A DNA stretch of 64,000 nt from Ochotona curzoniae. Taxonomy: Eukaryota; Chordata; Mammalia; Lagomorpha; Ochotonidae. Shown here in pieces: positions 39,951-51,519 of this stretch (its first letter is position 1; every line of letters begins with the position of its first letter). The stretch lies in contig NW_024466599.1 of assembly GCF_017591425.1 (NCBI RefSeq), forward strand, positions 26,512,001 through 26,576,000. Reading direction: 5' to 3'. The translations under genes were made by a program, and so were the position numbers. The notes beneath the pieces are model-generated. The model was not told the origin of the DNA. It saw only the letters and a list, made by a program, of their open reading frames with translations, and made no database searches.

Positions 39951-40646
39951 AGGTCCTGCCAAAAAACTATGCTACTTTCTATTTATAAGATGAAACACAT
40001 GCCTCCCGAAGTCGACCGGGGTGGGGGCAGGAGGGCTGGAGTACCATCATTCTTAAACAACAAAAAAGACCGACCAGATCAATTCGTCCAGTTTCCAGAG
40101 GAGGGTGGAGGGAATCTTGTCCATGCATCCGCGTAATTAAAAAAAAAAAAAAAATTCAACGGTCAGATGCAGATGGGCAGGTTGGAGCCTAAACAGGCAG
40201 CACCTGGCCCGCAGAGCGGTGGCTGAGCTGCATCCCGCATTCGTGCGCGGCCCTTGAGCCGGCCCACCACGAGAGGGGCGCACTAGCCCCGCGTGGCTGG
40301 TGCTCGGACCCAGCAAGGCAACACGCGCTAAGAACGGTTCTGTCAATAGCCGCGAGGAGCAGCGCCGCGCCGCGGCCCCACCCTGAGAGCTGTGGGCACA
40401 AACGCCTCAGGAGCTCTGCGCCCTGCTCGGCGCGCCGCCCGACCTACCTCCCGAGGGGCCTGAAAGCCCTCCTCGGTTCCTCTGGACAGCAGCTGGGGAA
40501 GGCCAGGCCCTTGTGGGTGCCCGCCCCTCCGCCCGTGGTTTTCTGAACCCAACATCCGCGCACGCCCCGAACCCGGCACAGCCACGGGTAGGACAGACCT
40601 ACAGCCAGGTAAGGCAGGAGGGGCCCTGGACTACCAACCGACTCAC

Positions 40647-40900
40647 CGTCAACCGCCGGCCGCCTCCGGGCCGGGTGTCCCGGACCGACGCCTCTCCCGG
40701 GTGTTCGCCTTGCCCACTCGGGCGCGCAAATCCAGTCGGTGGCGCGGCGGCCGCTCACCGCATTATCCGTTCGGAGCTCGCGTAAAGGAAGTCCTGACCG
40801 ACAGTCAGGTCTCGGGGTTGGTTTCCCCTCCAATCAGCCAGGGCCCTGCCGTAAAGCCCCTTGCCCGCTCGCGCCCAGGCCGGATTAGAACGAGCGAGAG
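40647..40900 (-). other. CDC42EP3: Candidate non-coding exon 1 of CDC42EP3
   Basis: Placed between the GC-box cluster (40953-41011) and the best minus-strand donor (exon end 40647, GACG/GTGAGTC). The 5' end is a guess. An alternative donor at 40447/40448 would lengthen the exon by about 200 nt, and one at 40757/40758 would shorten it. No clear minus-strand ORF with a known product lies here, in keeping with a 5' UTR exon. Confidence 0.35.
40830..40837. promoter_or_regulatory. CCAAT box (NF-Y type)
   Basis: The plus strand reads CCAATCAG; the minus strand reads CTGATTGG, the classic inverted NF-Y site. It lies in the CpG island about 115-175 bp from the GC-box cluster. Relative to minus-strand transcription it would suit a start near 40.75 kb. 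Confidence 0.45.
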
Positions 40901-40952
40901 TGCGAGCGAGACTGAGCAAGCGGCCGCCGGACCCGAGGACTGAACCTGCGGA

Positions 40953-41011
40953 GGGCGGGGCGGCGTGGGGGCGGGGCCGGGCGCGTGGGGCGGGCCGAGG
41001 CGGGGCGGAGG
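40953..41011. promoter_or_regulatory. GC-box cluster with G-quadruplex potential
   Basis: Within 59 bp the plus strand has GGGCGGGG (40953-40960), GGGGGCGGGGCC (40966-40977), GGGGCGGGCC (40987-40996) and a further GGGGCGG. These are consensus Sp1/KLF sites. The many G3-5 runs with short loops also allow G-quadruplexes on the plus strand, which is the non-transcribed template side for CDC42EP3. Confidence 0.6.
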
Positions 41012-41138
41012 GCGCGGGCAGCCCCGCTGACCCAGCTCGCCTGGGTACCTGCGCCCGGGCCCAGGGTCCTGGGGCCCAGCAGTCCGCCGTGGGCGCACGC
41101 GCGCGTGGTCACTTTGCGCACGGTCGGCCGGCTCTGGG

Positions 41139-41156
41139 ACAATGGGCGTTCATTGT
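41139..41156. promoter_or_regulatory. Palindromic SOX-type site in the promoter island
   Basis: ACAATG (41139-41144), a 6-bp spacer, then CATTGT (41151-41156): two head-to-head SOX cores, an arrangement known for SOX8/9/10 dimers, which prefer slightly shorter spacers. It lies about 130 bp upstream of the GC-box cluster relative to CDC42EP3. Confidence 0.3.
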
Positions 41157-41462
41157 TACTCCCTAGCGCCACTCCCGTGGGATGAGGCTTCCCTCGGAGG
41201 AAAGAAAAGTGGGCACAAAGCAAGAGCGTGGGACGCTCGGTTCAAAGGGAGGGATGCCGAGGTGCAGCCGTCTCAACGCGCGAGGACAATAGCACCGCGG
41301 AGGCACTGAACCGCGGGCGCCCACCTCCCTGCGTGCCAGGCAGCCCACCTTGCCGCGTGTCCCTCCAGGCGCGATGGGCGAGCGGGCGACCCACAGTGAA
41401 GGAAGACCACCTGACCGCGCCGCCCCAGCCGGGTCACCCGCAGCCAAGACTTTGAGGAAGGT

Positions 41463-41474
41463 GGGGGGGGGGGG
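41463..41474 (+). repeat. Poly-G run of 12 in the CpG island
   Basis: Twelve consecutive G bases; a homopolymer likely to vary in length and to be error-prone in assembly. Confidence 0.8.
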
Positions 41475-42303
41475 AATGAAGGAGGGGAGGGTCGCTTTTT
41501 GTCAGTTTCTAGCGCGCACCGGAAGAAGCTGCCGCCAAAACCCGGAGAACGGATTTGGTGCACCCGGGGCTCGCGACCCTGCAAGTGGCGCACGAAGTGC
41601 CGCGGCAGAGGCAGGTTTTTCCTGTCCTCGGGGAGGCGTTTCCTCTCCTTCGGGGTTCCGCAAAGAGATTTACTTAAATCTGGAGCCAGCGGGTGGCGGC
41701 TGCCCCTAGACGCCCGCCCGGGCGCAGGTGGCGCAGCTGCCGGGCCGGGAGTGTAACATTCCGCCCGTGGCGGCACCTGCGCCCGCCGGTCAATCAAGCC
41801 CTCGCTGTTGCGCGCTCCGCCCCCCCGCCGGCGGTTGCTCTTGAACCCTGCTAATTAAGGTTAATTTTTTAAAATTAGTCTCCGTTTCTTCGTCCGCGAG
41901 TCACCGGTCCGCGGGGGGAAGGAATAGGAGACAGGAAAAGGGTGGCGTTTTCCGGCTGTGAAGTCCCCGCCAGCGCCATTGACCTGGGGAGTGGTCTGGG
42001 ACCCGGAGGAGGGATCAGACTTGGCCTCAGCCTTGGGTCTCTCAGGTTGTATGGAAATCCTGGCATAAAACGGGGCCCCTCCAGGGGACACTGGCTTCCC
42101 TGGGAAATCTGGTCGCTTGGGAGTCATCTTGGCAATGCCTCCCTCCGGTCTGTGGGAAGCCCCGAATTGCTCATTAAGTCACCTTTGTCACATAGGCCAT
42201 GACCACTGTGATGATGTGGCTGCGAAGGAAAAGGTCCGGGAGTGTTGTGGGAAGAATACTTGAGCAGACTGGGAATAGCCTGGAGAAAAGAATAGTTGTC
42301 AGG

Positions 42304-42311
42304 TCACGTGG
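42304..42311. promoter_or_regulatory. Canonical E-box
   Basis: TCACGTGG holds a CACGTG palindrome (USF/MYC/MITF class), about 1.3-1.6 kb upstream of the inferred CDC42EP3 start. One site alone proves little. Confidence 0.2.
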
Positions 42312-42940
42312 TCCTGAGGTTGGAAGTTAGACATAAAATTCTCTAGGGGTGATGTTACAAAGTGGACCCGCAGTGTGTGCAGATAAGAGACCCATCCTTA
42401 ATGTTTGTCTTTCCTGACAGCTGCGCCAGCTTCCCTTGGCAGATACCTAATTCTACCCCACATTCCTGAGGATTTCACTTGGGGGTCATATTTCAAAATA
42501 TATGCTCTCTTTGGCATATATAATGTATATATGTTATATAGGAATTTATTGAAAAACTAAATATTACCGCCTTACTTGGATAAAGGGTTTTTAAAATAAA
42601 TATTTATACCTTGCTCTCATTACACTTGGTATTTTTATGAGTACGAATCGTATGTGCATATTTTTATAAAATATCGCATGAAAAACTTATGCACACATAA
42701 AGACATTCCTTCCACATCTGTCTTGTGCTTTTTTATTTACTCTATTGTTGGCTGCCATTAAAAGCAGTTTATTTCCACAGGGCTACATAAATAACTTGTA
42801 CAACATGTGCAAATACAGAGCAGCAGGTTGATTGAGGGATTGCCTTTATTCTAAAACCCCAATTTCACTTTTCTACACTCTTCTTTGTCTTCTAGAAGCT
42901 TTCTCTTTTACCATACATTTTTGTGAAATGAAGACATCAT

Positions 42941-43190
42941 GGACTGTTACCATGGTGTTGTATGCTAAGCTGCTGCCTGTGTCACAGGCATCCCATATGG
43001 GTGCTGGTTCAAGACCCATTTGTTCCGCTTCTGATCCAAGTCCCAGCTTGTGGCCTGGGAAAGCAGCAGAGGATGGCTCAAGTCCTTGGGCCCCTGCCTT
43101 GGAGAACAGGATGAAGCTCCTGGCTTGGGGTTAGATCAGCTCTGGCTGTCACGGCCATTTAGGAAGTGAACACTCTCAAACGTGGGGACA
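42941..43190 (+). mobile_element. CSINE
   Basis: Sense C-repeat: 'catcccatatgggtgctggt', 'cttctgatccaagtcccagc', TGGCCTGGGAAAGCAGCAG, 'gctcaagtccttgggcccct', 'gaagctcctggcttggggtt', 'cacggccatttaggaagtga'. The tail is missing. Confidence 0.8.
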
Positions 43191-43977
43191 ACTCAGGAAT
43201 GACTCTGGGTGAGCAGAACCTCCTGGAAAGCCGGTGTCCCCTGGAAGGGCCCTGTTTTGTGCCAGAATTTCCATACAATCTGACAGTCCCAAGACTGGGC
43301 CTAAATACCACTTCCACACCTTTCAGTGCCTACTGATGGTGCTTTGGTTTCTCCTGGCTATTTTAATGTCTACATGATTTATTCGTACTGCCCATCTCCA
43401 GTGAGAAAAACATGACCTTCTATGGTAAATTATCCTTTCAAATGAGTATACTTCCTGCACTAACCACCATGACTTTTAGGTTTGATCTACTTACATTTCA
43501 GTGTTAAGGATTCTAATGCTGGAAGGAAAGGCTTTGCTCTGAGTGTGGGGGTAGATTGAGTTTCGGGGTTTTGAGATTCTATTTGTAATTTTGGAAAGGT
43601 TTAGTCTTGACAAACTGTTAACTTGGCAGACTGATTGTAAATAACAGCATGGAACAGCTGTTTAGGCCAACAGTGTACTATTGCTTTCTATTAGAGAACA
43701 ATCAGGTAATATTGGCAATGGTCTTGTTGTCCAGAAACTTGCAGTCTGCTTATAGCACAGAGAACAACATAGTAGGGTGTGCAGGAAAAGCAGACCAACC
43801 TCTAGATACCAAGTGTGGTCCGGGGAGGAGCAGCACCAGGCTTTAACCCTGAGCTATGGAACTGGAATTTCTTTTTAATAAAACATCAATGATGTGTATG
43901 TATAGTTTGAGGAGCACTAAGAGCAGAGACTCTCTGCCATTTTAAGTGTCACAAACTCATTTTAAAAGTAATTTTTT

Positions 43978-44088
43978 GGGCCCAGTGCAATCGCCAGGGA
44001 TTCCATATGGGCACCAGTTCTAATCCGGGTGGCTCAGCTTCCCATCCAGCTCCCTGCTTGTGGCCTTGGAAAGCAGTTGAGCCTATGG
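43978..44088 (+). mobile_element. CSINE head, 3' truncated
   Basis: GGGCCCAGTGCAATCG head, 'gattccatatgggcaccag', 'cccatccagctccctgcttg' and GGAAAGCAGTTGAGCC, after which the element breaks off before a trinucleotide repeat. Confidence 0.75.
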
Positions 44089-44099
44089 AACTATAGCAT

Positions 44100-44132
44100 G
44101 AATAATAATAATAATGATAATAATAATAAATG
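44100..44132 (+). repeat. (AAT)n microsatellite
   Basis: About ten AAT units with one interruption (AATGAT), directly after the truncated CSINE. Confidence 0.85.
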
Positions 44133-44999
44133 TGACTATGCTTTGAAAGCACTAATTCCATTTTGAGCTTTTCCTTTTAACACAAGTTCTCTCTGAACCG
44201 TGGCTGCCTGATAGCCGGCCTGCGCTGACAACTGTGAGTTGATAGGCAAATGAAGTAATTGGGGTGCCACACTTTTCCCTCCGAGGTTGACATCTGGAAG
44301 ACAAGATAATATAGCTTTTCAGTTGGTAAATACCAGTCCCTTCAAACTGGCATTTGCAATGCATCTCGCTGTGACTCTGTAAATACTCAGATGAGGCATC
44401 AGTGAAAAGCCACTGACCACCAGAGGCCACCTTCCAGGGAAAGTCCTTTACTTCACTGCCAGCAGCTCGGAGGCAGTCTGTAGACATCTGACTGTGACCT
44501 GAAGGATCCAAATTTTGTCTGCATGGATGTGTGGCATTTAGCTTGTACAAATTTTGTTTCTGTTACCTGCCCCCCCACCCCCCTTTGCCTATGCTTTTAT
44601 GTGTTCCATTTTCTTTCTCTGCCTCTATGTGCATTGCAATAAGCTAATGAGCCATCTATCTTGCTGGGCTTATCATTTGATGAGAGGGTAAAAGAAACTT
44701 CCCCGTATGAAAAATTGAAGTTCATATTGTCACAGATATAGGGGAACCTGGCCACCCTGGCCGGTGAGTCTAGTGTGCCACTCTTCCCCTCTTCTCTCTT
44801 AATCTGTTGGGCCTCCCGGAGGGCTTGCCTGGCCTATCCTATCTGCCTGGGGGCACTTCCTCCCCAAATCATCAAAAGATTCTCTTCGCCTCCTACCCCC
44901 ATTCATTAAGGTCCTTATGTCAATGACATTATCTGGGAGAGGCCCTTTGAGGAATAGCAGTCCCACCCACATTCCCTTTCCCTGAATAAAGAAGGAAGC

Positions 45000-45160
45000 C
45001 TAATTTCTTCATTACCTGGCATTAGATCTATTTACTTACAGACCTCAGTATGACTTATTCCCTTTGACATCTGAACTTCATTTGCTGTCCTATCTCCTGT
45101 ACATTAAAAAAAAAAAATAGCACATAGTGGGTACTTAGTTAAATATTTATTGAATAAATG
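45000..45160 (+). repeat. L2/MIR-like 3' end
   Basis: Ends in 'tagcacatagtgggtactta', then 'atatttattgaataaatga', the typical tail of L2 elements in sense orientation. The upstream part is very diverged. Confidence 0.35.
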
Positions 45161-48100
45161 ATCTCAAACTACAACCAGTACTGACTGTAAGAGGCTTGTT
45201 TACAAATGCCAAAGCTACAGATAGTATATTAAGCATTCCTGGAACATAAGACACATATGTTGGGGCAGGGTTGCCTGTCACTTCTCTGTAGTAGAACTGA
45301 ACAAGAAACACTAAACACATGGAACACTTTAAGGTCAAAAATTCAAACATATTAAAGTAAAATGTCCTTCTCTTCCATGTATAATGCATAACTCTTCTGG
45401 CAAAGCTGAACCATGTTCGTGTGTATGCAGCTGGGATTTCCCTCCAAAATGCTACATTCAGACCGAGTCTCCGATGTATGTTCTTGATTATCCTGCTCAG
45501 TTAGAATTAAGTAAAAATGTGAGAGAAGCTGGAAGCTTAGAGCATTCTGAGAAGCTCCTTACAACCTGAGTATTCTCCTCCTTGCTACCGGACTAACATT
45601 TTACCAGCCCTGGAAACCTAAGCCAATCCGTGCTAAAGAATTTGATTGACTAATCGTCAAAGGCCAAGGCACTTGCTAACCAGTGATTTCCTTATGAATA
45701 AAGAAATCCAGGTCACATCTTGGTAAGAAGATTTTAGTTTCCTCTAATCAAATGCAGCAGGAAGTGGTATCTGAGAGAGACGACGTTAGCATGCAGACTG
45801 CAGGCCTCACACCTTGTTCTGCACATGTTAAACAGTTACTCACTTTTAACCACCAAAACATAGGACAGTTTTGGTATTCGTATTAGCTCTTGAACTCAGG
45901 CCAGCACCGATTTAATTTGTAGATAAGGTCTTTGTATTTGGATGAATATTTGATCCTGATTGTTAGTGGAAATCAGTGCCCAATAGATACTGTTAGTCTT
46001 CTAGGCTTTTGGAAATCCCTTTACACCATCTGATTTTATCCTCATTTTACATTACTCTGTTCATGTTGGGTAAACGTAGCATTTATGGCTGCTTTATGCT
46101 TTTTCTCTTTTCAAATTGGATTTGAGGCGATGTTAAAGACTTTAGTGTGTAAGGAGTCACCCACCCCTCTCTAGTCTTACTGAAGTAGAGTTGTTTGGAG
46201 TAATTCTAATTCTATTTTTTGTGGTGTGCTGCTTTGCCAGATACCTGTATTTCCTGCCTAATTTTCTTCAAGTTTTTGCTTAGCTTCTAGCTGTTGGAGG
46301 CTGTCTACTATTCCCCATAAATTGTCACCCATGGTCCTTTTTTCTTTCCACCCCATTTATTCTTCCTCATGGTGTTGGAAGGGAGGTGGGCTAATAGGCA
46401 GTTAGGTCAGGTCCTGGCTGGAATGAGACAAGGGGAAATCCCTTAAAGAATGGACAAGATGTTTGTTTCTACTCGGAAACTACCTTTAGCAAGAAAAAGT
46501 AGCAAATGCCACTCTCCTGAGTTTCTGGTTTTATTATGAAAATAGAAAGAAGAAGTGTCCTATCCCACCTTCCTGATGGCTTTTAGTTTCCTCATGAGTG
46601 GGCTAGGCAGGATTACAGTTCCAGTAAACTTTTGAGTTTTGTCTTCACCCTGATTGATTGTTAAATGTTACTCTGTTACCCCTCCTCCACCTAATTGTTT
46701 TTAGAAGACCGCACTTAAACCAGAGAGCCCAGGGAAACTTTTTGCTGCTTTCATTAAGGGAAGGATTTGCCACCTATAAACCATGCAGAAAGCCTTCACC
46801 ACAGACTACTCTTAGCATTGAATTTGGGCTTCACATAATTCAGAATTATGAGAAATGTTTGTGGACCAAACTACTAAGTTGATGGATGGTAAGACAGCCT
46901 TCAAGAAACAATGGAAGTCAGAGTGAGATGATCAATGAGTGGAGATATAACGTGTTTAGAGTCATCAGGGTAGCCTGAATAGTGTGGCTGATTCCTGGAA
47001 TTCCCATAAGGTAGTACGGGAGTGGGTATGTGGTGTGGGTATACCCTGGCATGCTACAACTCATGCAACCCGGGGTACTGGCCTCCACAGAAGGTGTCGT
47101 GAGGCTCCAGAGCTGGATTTGTGAGCCAATTAGCTCGTGTAGGTTTCAGGCAGTTATGAAGGACCTGAACTTCATCTTTGGCCTCCCATCATCTGCTTTT
47201 CCTTGGTCTTCCTCCTCCACTTCTCTGTCCCACTACAAGTGACTTCCTGCTGTCTCTTATCACAAAGCTCTGGCTTCTCGTTATACTTGCCATATGCCAG
47301 TAGCATCATTCACCATTGAGTAAGTCATTTATCTCTTTAGCACTGAACTTCAGAAGCTTGCTCTTTGGTCACTGATGGGCGAATAGTGCTGCATTCAAAC
47401 AATGCTGTGTTAGTTTTCAAGGAGAGCAGATTTGAGAGAGAGACAGAACACATTTTGGAGCCATAGAATCAAAGAGCTGAGAGCCTGGTTATTTAGTGGA
47501 GCACTCTGGCTAATCAACGATCTATGCAAACTTAGACTATCACTGATAAACTCACACACTGCTTGGGAGATGTGCTGCCTTCCACAGGGCTCATGCCTTC
47601 CTGAAATCCCTAAATACTAGGATTACCAAGAGGAATGACCAAGTCTCAGATAGCATTCTCTTCCTTAATTGCTTTTTTTTTTTAAAGTGTGTTGTCAGGC
47701 TACTGACCTAGTTAGCTATAAAGGAAAGCAGGATTTATAGAAAATCCAAAGATGAAAGTCATATCCAGATTTTCAATGGTGAGGATTGTGTAGACTTCAA
47801 GTAAAAACCTACATTCATTAAGCTTTGTGTTCTCTTAAACAAATTTCATGTTTTAGAGTGGTTTAGCTTCAAGGAAGAAGTGAGTAGAAAGAGCAATATT
47901 CCCACATACTTCCGGCCTCCACAGACACACAGCCTCCTCCACTACAAGACCTTGCCTCATGATGGAACCTTGGCTAGAGTTGATGAATCTGCACTGACAC
48001 ATCCATATTCCTCAGTTTGATAAGTTTCTCTCATCTTCCTCTCTTGGAGTTCCCCCCTCTCCTGACACTGCAGCAGGAGGTTTCTGATTTCATATAATTT

Positions 48101-48539
48101 TGCTTTGCTTATGGTCCTGTCTGTATGGAAATTCTTCTAAGTGACACAAGAATTGAGGTTAACTTTTCCTCATTGTCGTTACCCAATAGCGTCTGACAGC
48201 AGTTCGAAAGATTTTGAAATGTTTCTGGCCATCACATGGCTACCTTGGCTTTCCTGGCCTTTCTGCCCTTTAGCTCAGAGGAATGGGGATGTCCAGGCAG
48301 TCAGAGGAGGTCAGGGCTCACGGCCATCTTGCTGGTTACTGAGTCCTGGCTGCCTGTTTCTCAGTAGAGCAAGAAGCAAGTTTCCCTGGATCATCCAGGT
48401 AGTTAGTAGCAGAGGTGCCTGGTGTAGATGTTCCTTCTGTTTTGCTAAACGATTTTGCCTGTCTGCAAAATGGGTCTCACTTCTGTGAAGGTTAGCAAAC
48501 AGAAGCTTGGAGTTGTAGCTGTGAGAGGGCAGTGGCACT

Positions 48540-48740
48540 AGTTGGTCAGCTTATGATCTGAAGTTGGACACCTGGGTTCAGGTCCCAACCCTCCATCTTC
48601 TAGCTGGGTGATTTTGGTTCCTTAGAGAAGCCCTCAAAACCCTCATTCTTAGCCATCAGAAAGGTGGTGGTGAAGAAGGGTTAGCATAGAACACATCTTG
48701 GGAGTGACATGACGATTAAATGTAACAGTTCTTAGGACTG
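48540..48740 (+). repeat. MIR element
   Basis: 'tggacacctgggttcaggtc', 'ccatcttctagctgggtgat', 'tttggttccttagagaagcc' and 'taaatgtaacagttcttagg' run in sense MIR order. Confidence 0.55.
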
Positions 48741-49636
48741 ACCAGTGCATTATCAAACCATAAAATAGATGCTTGACTCTGTTACTCCTACTCTTATCAC
48801 ACAGAAGTAGTCTCACTCATTTCTGGGATTGGCATGATTTCCATCACAGAGTCTGTGAATGAATCAAACTTGAGGAGTGGTTTAAGAGAAAGGGAAGTAC
48901 ATAACATGAAGAAAAGGAAAACAGAACATAGAACACAACACAGAGTGATGTTAGGTTAGGGGAGATCTCTAAGTATTTGGCTTCCTAGGCATATGGAAAG
49001 ACTTTTAAAAAAGGTAACATTTACATGGATGGAAAAGCAAAGGACACATGCTCTACCTCCAGAGAGGGGGGGCTATCAAGTAAGTGGTCATGTAACAGGT
49101 GCACTTGACATGCTTTGTGAAGCATGAAGTACAAAACAGGTGTGTGGGAGCCATCAATATCCAAACACACACCTCGCTTGCATGTGAAGACACAAATGTT
49201 GCTCTAGGCATATGGAAAGTTTTAAACTGCTCAGACCTCAGGAACTGGAAGTCAAGGGTGGAACCTAAGGGCAGTGTCAGGGAGCCCCAGTGAAAACAGG
49301 CCCAACAACAACAACGAAAAACTTAAACAGGGAAGAGCATAACAAGCATGTCTTCTTACTAGGCTGTTTTAACAACTTTAGACCTTGCTAAAGTGAGAAG
49401 GGATGACCCTCTAGTAGAACTATTTAAGGCCTAGGGATAGTCCTAAGGAAAGTCCATTTTTTCATATGCAAATCTTCCAATCCAGTGATCTCACCCCAGC
49501 CATCTCCTTTATGTGGCTATTACTGCAGAACCCATCTCTCTGTTCTCATCATTCCAAAATAAGGCCAGGAACCAGATGACTAGATAGCCCCTCTGCCCTA
49601 GAACTTGCTGTAATGATTCAAAGCAGCCAATTCTTC

Positions 49637-50003
49637 TTCTTATTTTTTTTTATTGATTACATTGCATTATGTGACATAGTTTTATAGGCACTGGGATTCC
49701 CCCCATCCCTCCCCAAACCCTTCTCCCCATGGTGGATTCCTCCACCTTGTTGCATTACCACAGTTCAAATTCAGTTGAGATTCTTTCATTGCAAGCATTT
49801 ACCAAGCTTAAAGTCCAGCATTTTATTATCCAGATAAGTTCAGCGGTTTCTTGGGGAGACCATCTCTTGTCTGAGGGTAGAGCCGGCAAAGTATCATCCC
49901 GATCAATTAAAAACCCCGACATTACATCAGTAACAATTTATAATGTTATGGAATTAATCGACATGGTATTGAATAAACAACATGTTAAAAAAAAAAAAAA
50001 AAG
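49637..50003 (-). mobile_element. Lagomorph L1 3' end
   Basis: On the minus strand the sequence runs from a T-rich stretch, through 'ggtggaggaatccaccatgg' and a G-rich tract (complement of 49698-49730), to 'atgcaatgtaatcaataaaa' and a terminal poly-A (complement of 49645-49654). That is the layout of an L1 3' UTR: G-rich tract, AATAAA, poly-A. It is little diverged, suggesting a young, 5'-truncated copy. Family assignment rests on memory of lagomorph L1s. Confidence 0.6.
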
Positions 50004-51190
50004 AATGCAAGTCCTGAACCACATCCTGTGACTTCTTCATTGACATTTTAATTATTAGTTTATATGCAACCAGGTTTTATACACCTTAAAATGGCTATAG
50101 ATTACTATTCAGCTGTCTCATGTCTATTTTAATTTTAGTATTTAGCAGTTTATAGCACTGAAGCATGATTTTGCTGAACTTGGCTGTTTTTCGGGTAGTC
50201 TAACTCTGTAACTCTAACAAGACATATGTCAACAGTTTAGGTGAACAGTTTTAGGAGGGGCGTGCAGAGAAATCTTCAATACCCTAGTGAGGAGTAACTA
50301 ATCTTTGTGTCCCACCCAGTGAGGTATAAGTGCATCCACACTGACCATTTCCTGTCTGATTCTAAGCTTTCTTTGTTGTTCTCTATCTGTTCTAGATTTT
50401 TTGTTTGTTTGTTTTGAGGGGTTTTCAGAACGATCCTGATGGTCATTGCGAGAGAAGGTGGGGACCCAAAGTTAGAACCAGGCAAGGGCCAGAGAAAGCT
50501 CCCCTCCCTAGTCCCGAAGAAAGTTTACTGTTCTTCTGTTTCTGTGGACCACTCAGGGCTCCTACACCAGCCAATTCTTACCATGTTCCCTGCCTTGCTT
50601 CTCCTGCAGTAACCACAGTAAAGCCCTCTCCCCATGTTTTCCTTTCTCTCACTTTCTCTATTGACTGACCATGGTGCTTCTCCACGTGGTCTCCCATGGA
50701 ATGTGCAGCCCCCCGTTGTAGGGACTCAGTAGCTATAAGCACGTCCTTTTTTTATGACCATTGCTTCTGTGTCTGTCTGCTTCAGCACACCAATTCAAAC
50801 AAACTCTAGTCACCCTGCTTAGCAGGAATCACCCAGAGTTTCTGGATTAGCTCCTCCACCCAGGTGACAGCTTTCTTCTCTTGCTGAGCATGTCTGTATC
50901 TTGGCATAGAACTTATATTCTCCTGTGTCCTAAGAAGTTACTGTCATCTGTGTTCCCTCACCTCCATGGACTTATACAAAGCATTGGTTCAACCATCATT
51001 TTTTTTTTCTCATTTGAGAAAGGGGATCATCAGAGTAAAGGATAAGTGGAGGAAACAAGTTAGTGGCTTCTACTAATGTCAAACCAATAGTAAAGGATGT
51101 TAAATCATGATAGTTTTAGTGACCACTTTGAAATTTACTGTTCATTGCTGAAATGGTCCATTTTCCATACCATCCTTAGTTATAATTCTT

Positions 51191-51519
51191 TTTAAAAAAG
51201 ATTTATTTATTTTTATTGGAAAGTCAGATATGCAGAGAGGAGGAGAGACAGAGAGGAAGATTTTCCATCCGATGGTTCACTCTCCAAGTGGCCACAATGG
51301 CTGGAGCTGTGTCGATCCAAAACCAGGAGCCTCTTCTGGGTCTTCCACATAGGTGCAGGGTTCCAAGACTCTGGGCCATCCTGACTGCTCTCCCAAGCCA
51401 CAAGCTGGGATAGGGTTGGGAAGCAGGGCTGTCGGGATTAGAACCGGTGCCCATATGGGATCCTGGCATGTTCAAGATGAGAACTTTAACCACTATGCTA
51501 TCGTTCTGGGTCCTTATTT
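51191..51519 (-). mobile_element. CSINE, full length
   Basis: Antisense C-repeat with AAAGATTTATTTATTTTTATT tail complement, 'cagagaggaggagagacaga', 'ttagaaccggtgcccatatg' and 'ctttaaccactatgctatcg'. An 11-bp target-site duplication, TTATAATTCTT, is at 51180-51190 and 51520-51530. Confidence 0.92.

Larger units (their letters stand above)
19846..40646 (-). other. CDC42EP3: CDC42EP3 intron 1, about 20.8 kb
   Basis: Extends from the predicted donor in the CpG island to the acceptor before the coding exon. Apart from the repeats listed separately (CSINEs at 21978, 29092, 32001 and 35003; L1 at 22790; L2 at 29870; MIRs at 33765 and 37580-38130), I see no exon with a recognisable product. Many open frames of 60-215 codons occur but show no domain, codon bias or family resemblance. 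The repeat-poor stretches 23.1-29.0 kb and 38.2-40.2 kb are where intronic enhancers would be most likely. Confidence 0.6.
40195..41850 (-). promoter_or_regulatory. CDC42EP3: CpG-island promoter of CDC42EP3, containing non-coding exon 1
   Basis: The only strongly CpG-rich block in the window, about 1.65 kb, lies 20.8 kb upstream of the coding exon in the direction of transcription. It is TATA-less on the minus strand. Four or more GC boxes (Sp/KLF type) sit at 40953-41011, and an inverted CCAAT box (plus CCAATCAG, 40830-40837) fits NF-Y. Several minus-strand donor-like sites lie downstream of these: 40646, GACG/GTGAGTC; 40447, AG/GTAGGT; 40757, GCG/GTGAGC. The start site is probably around 40.75-40.95 kb. 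Because the island is broad and the motifs work in both directions, divergent transcription is also possible. Promoter assignment is inference from composition and position. Confidence 0.75.
42120..49636. other. Intergenic region upstream of CDC42EP3, no gene seen
   Basis: Outside the listed CSINE, L2 and MIR pieces I see no gene. AT-rich sequence with TATATA-type runs lies at about 42.49-42.68 kb. Open frames are under 135 codons and unrecognised. In human this side is a gene-poor interval with non-coding RNA loci (from memory); no exon of these could be recognised. Confidence 0.5.

Noticed and set aside
41273..41797. A 174-codon open frame (minus) and several others in the CpG island
   Set aside because: High GC content removes stop codons, so long frames are expected by chance; composition is Arg/Pro/Gly-rich in all frames.
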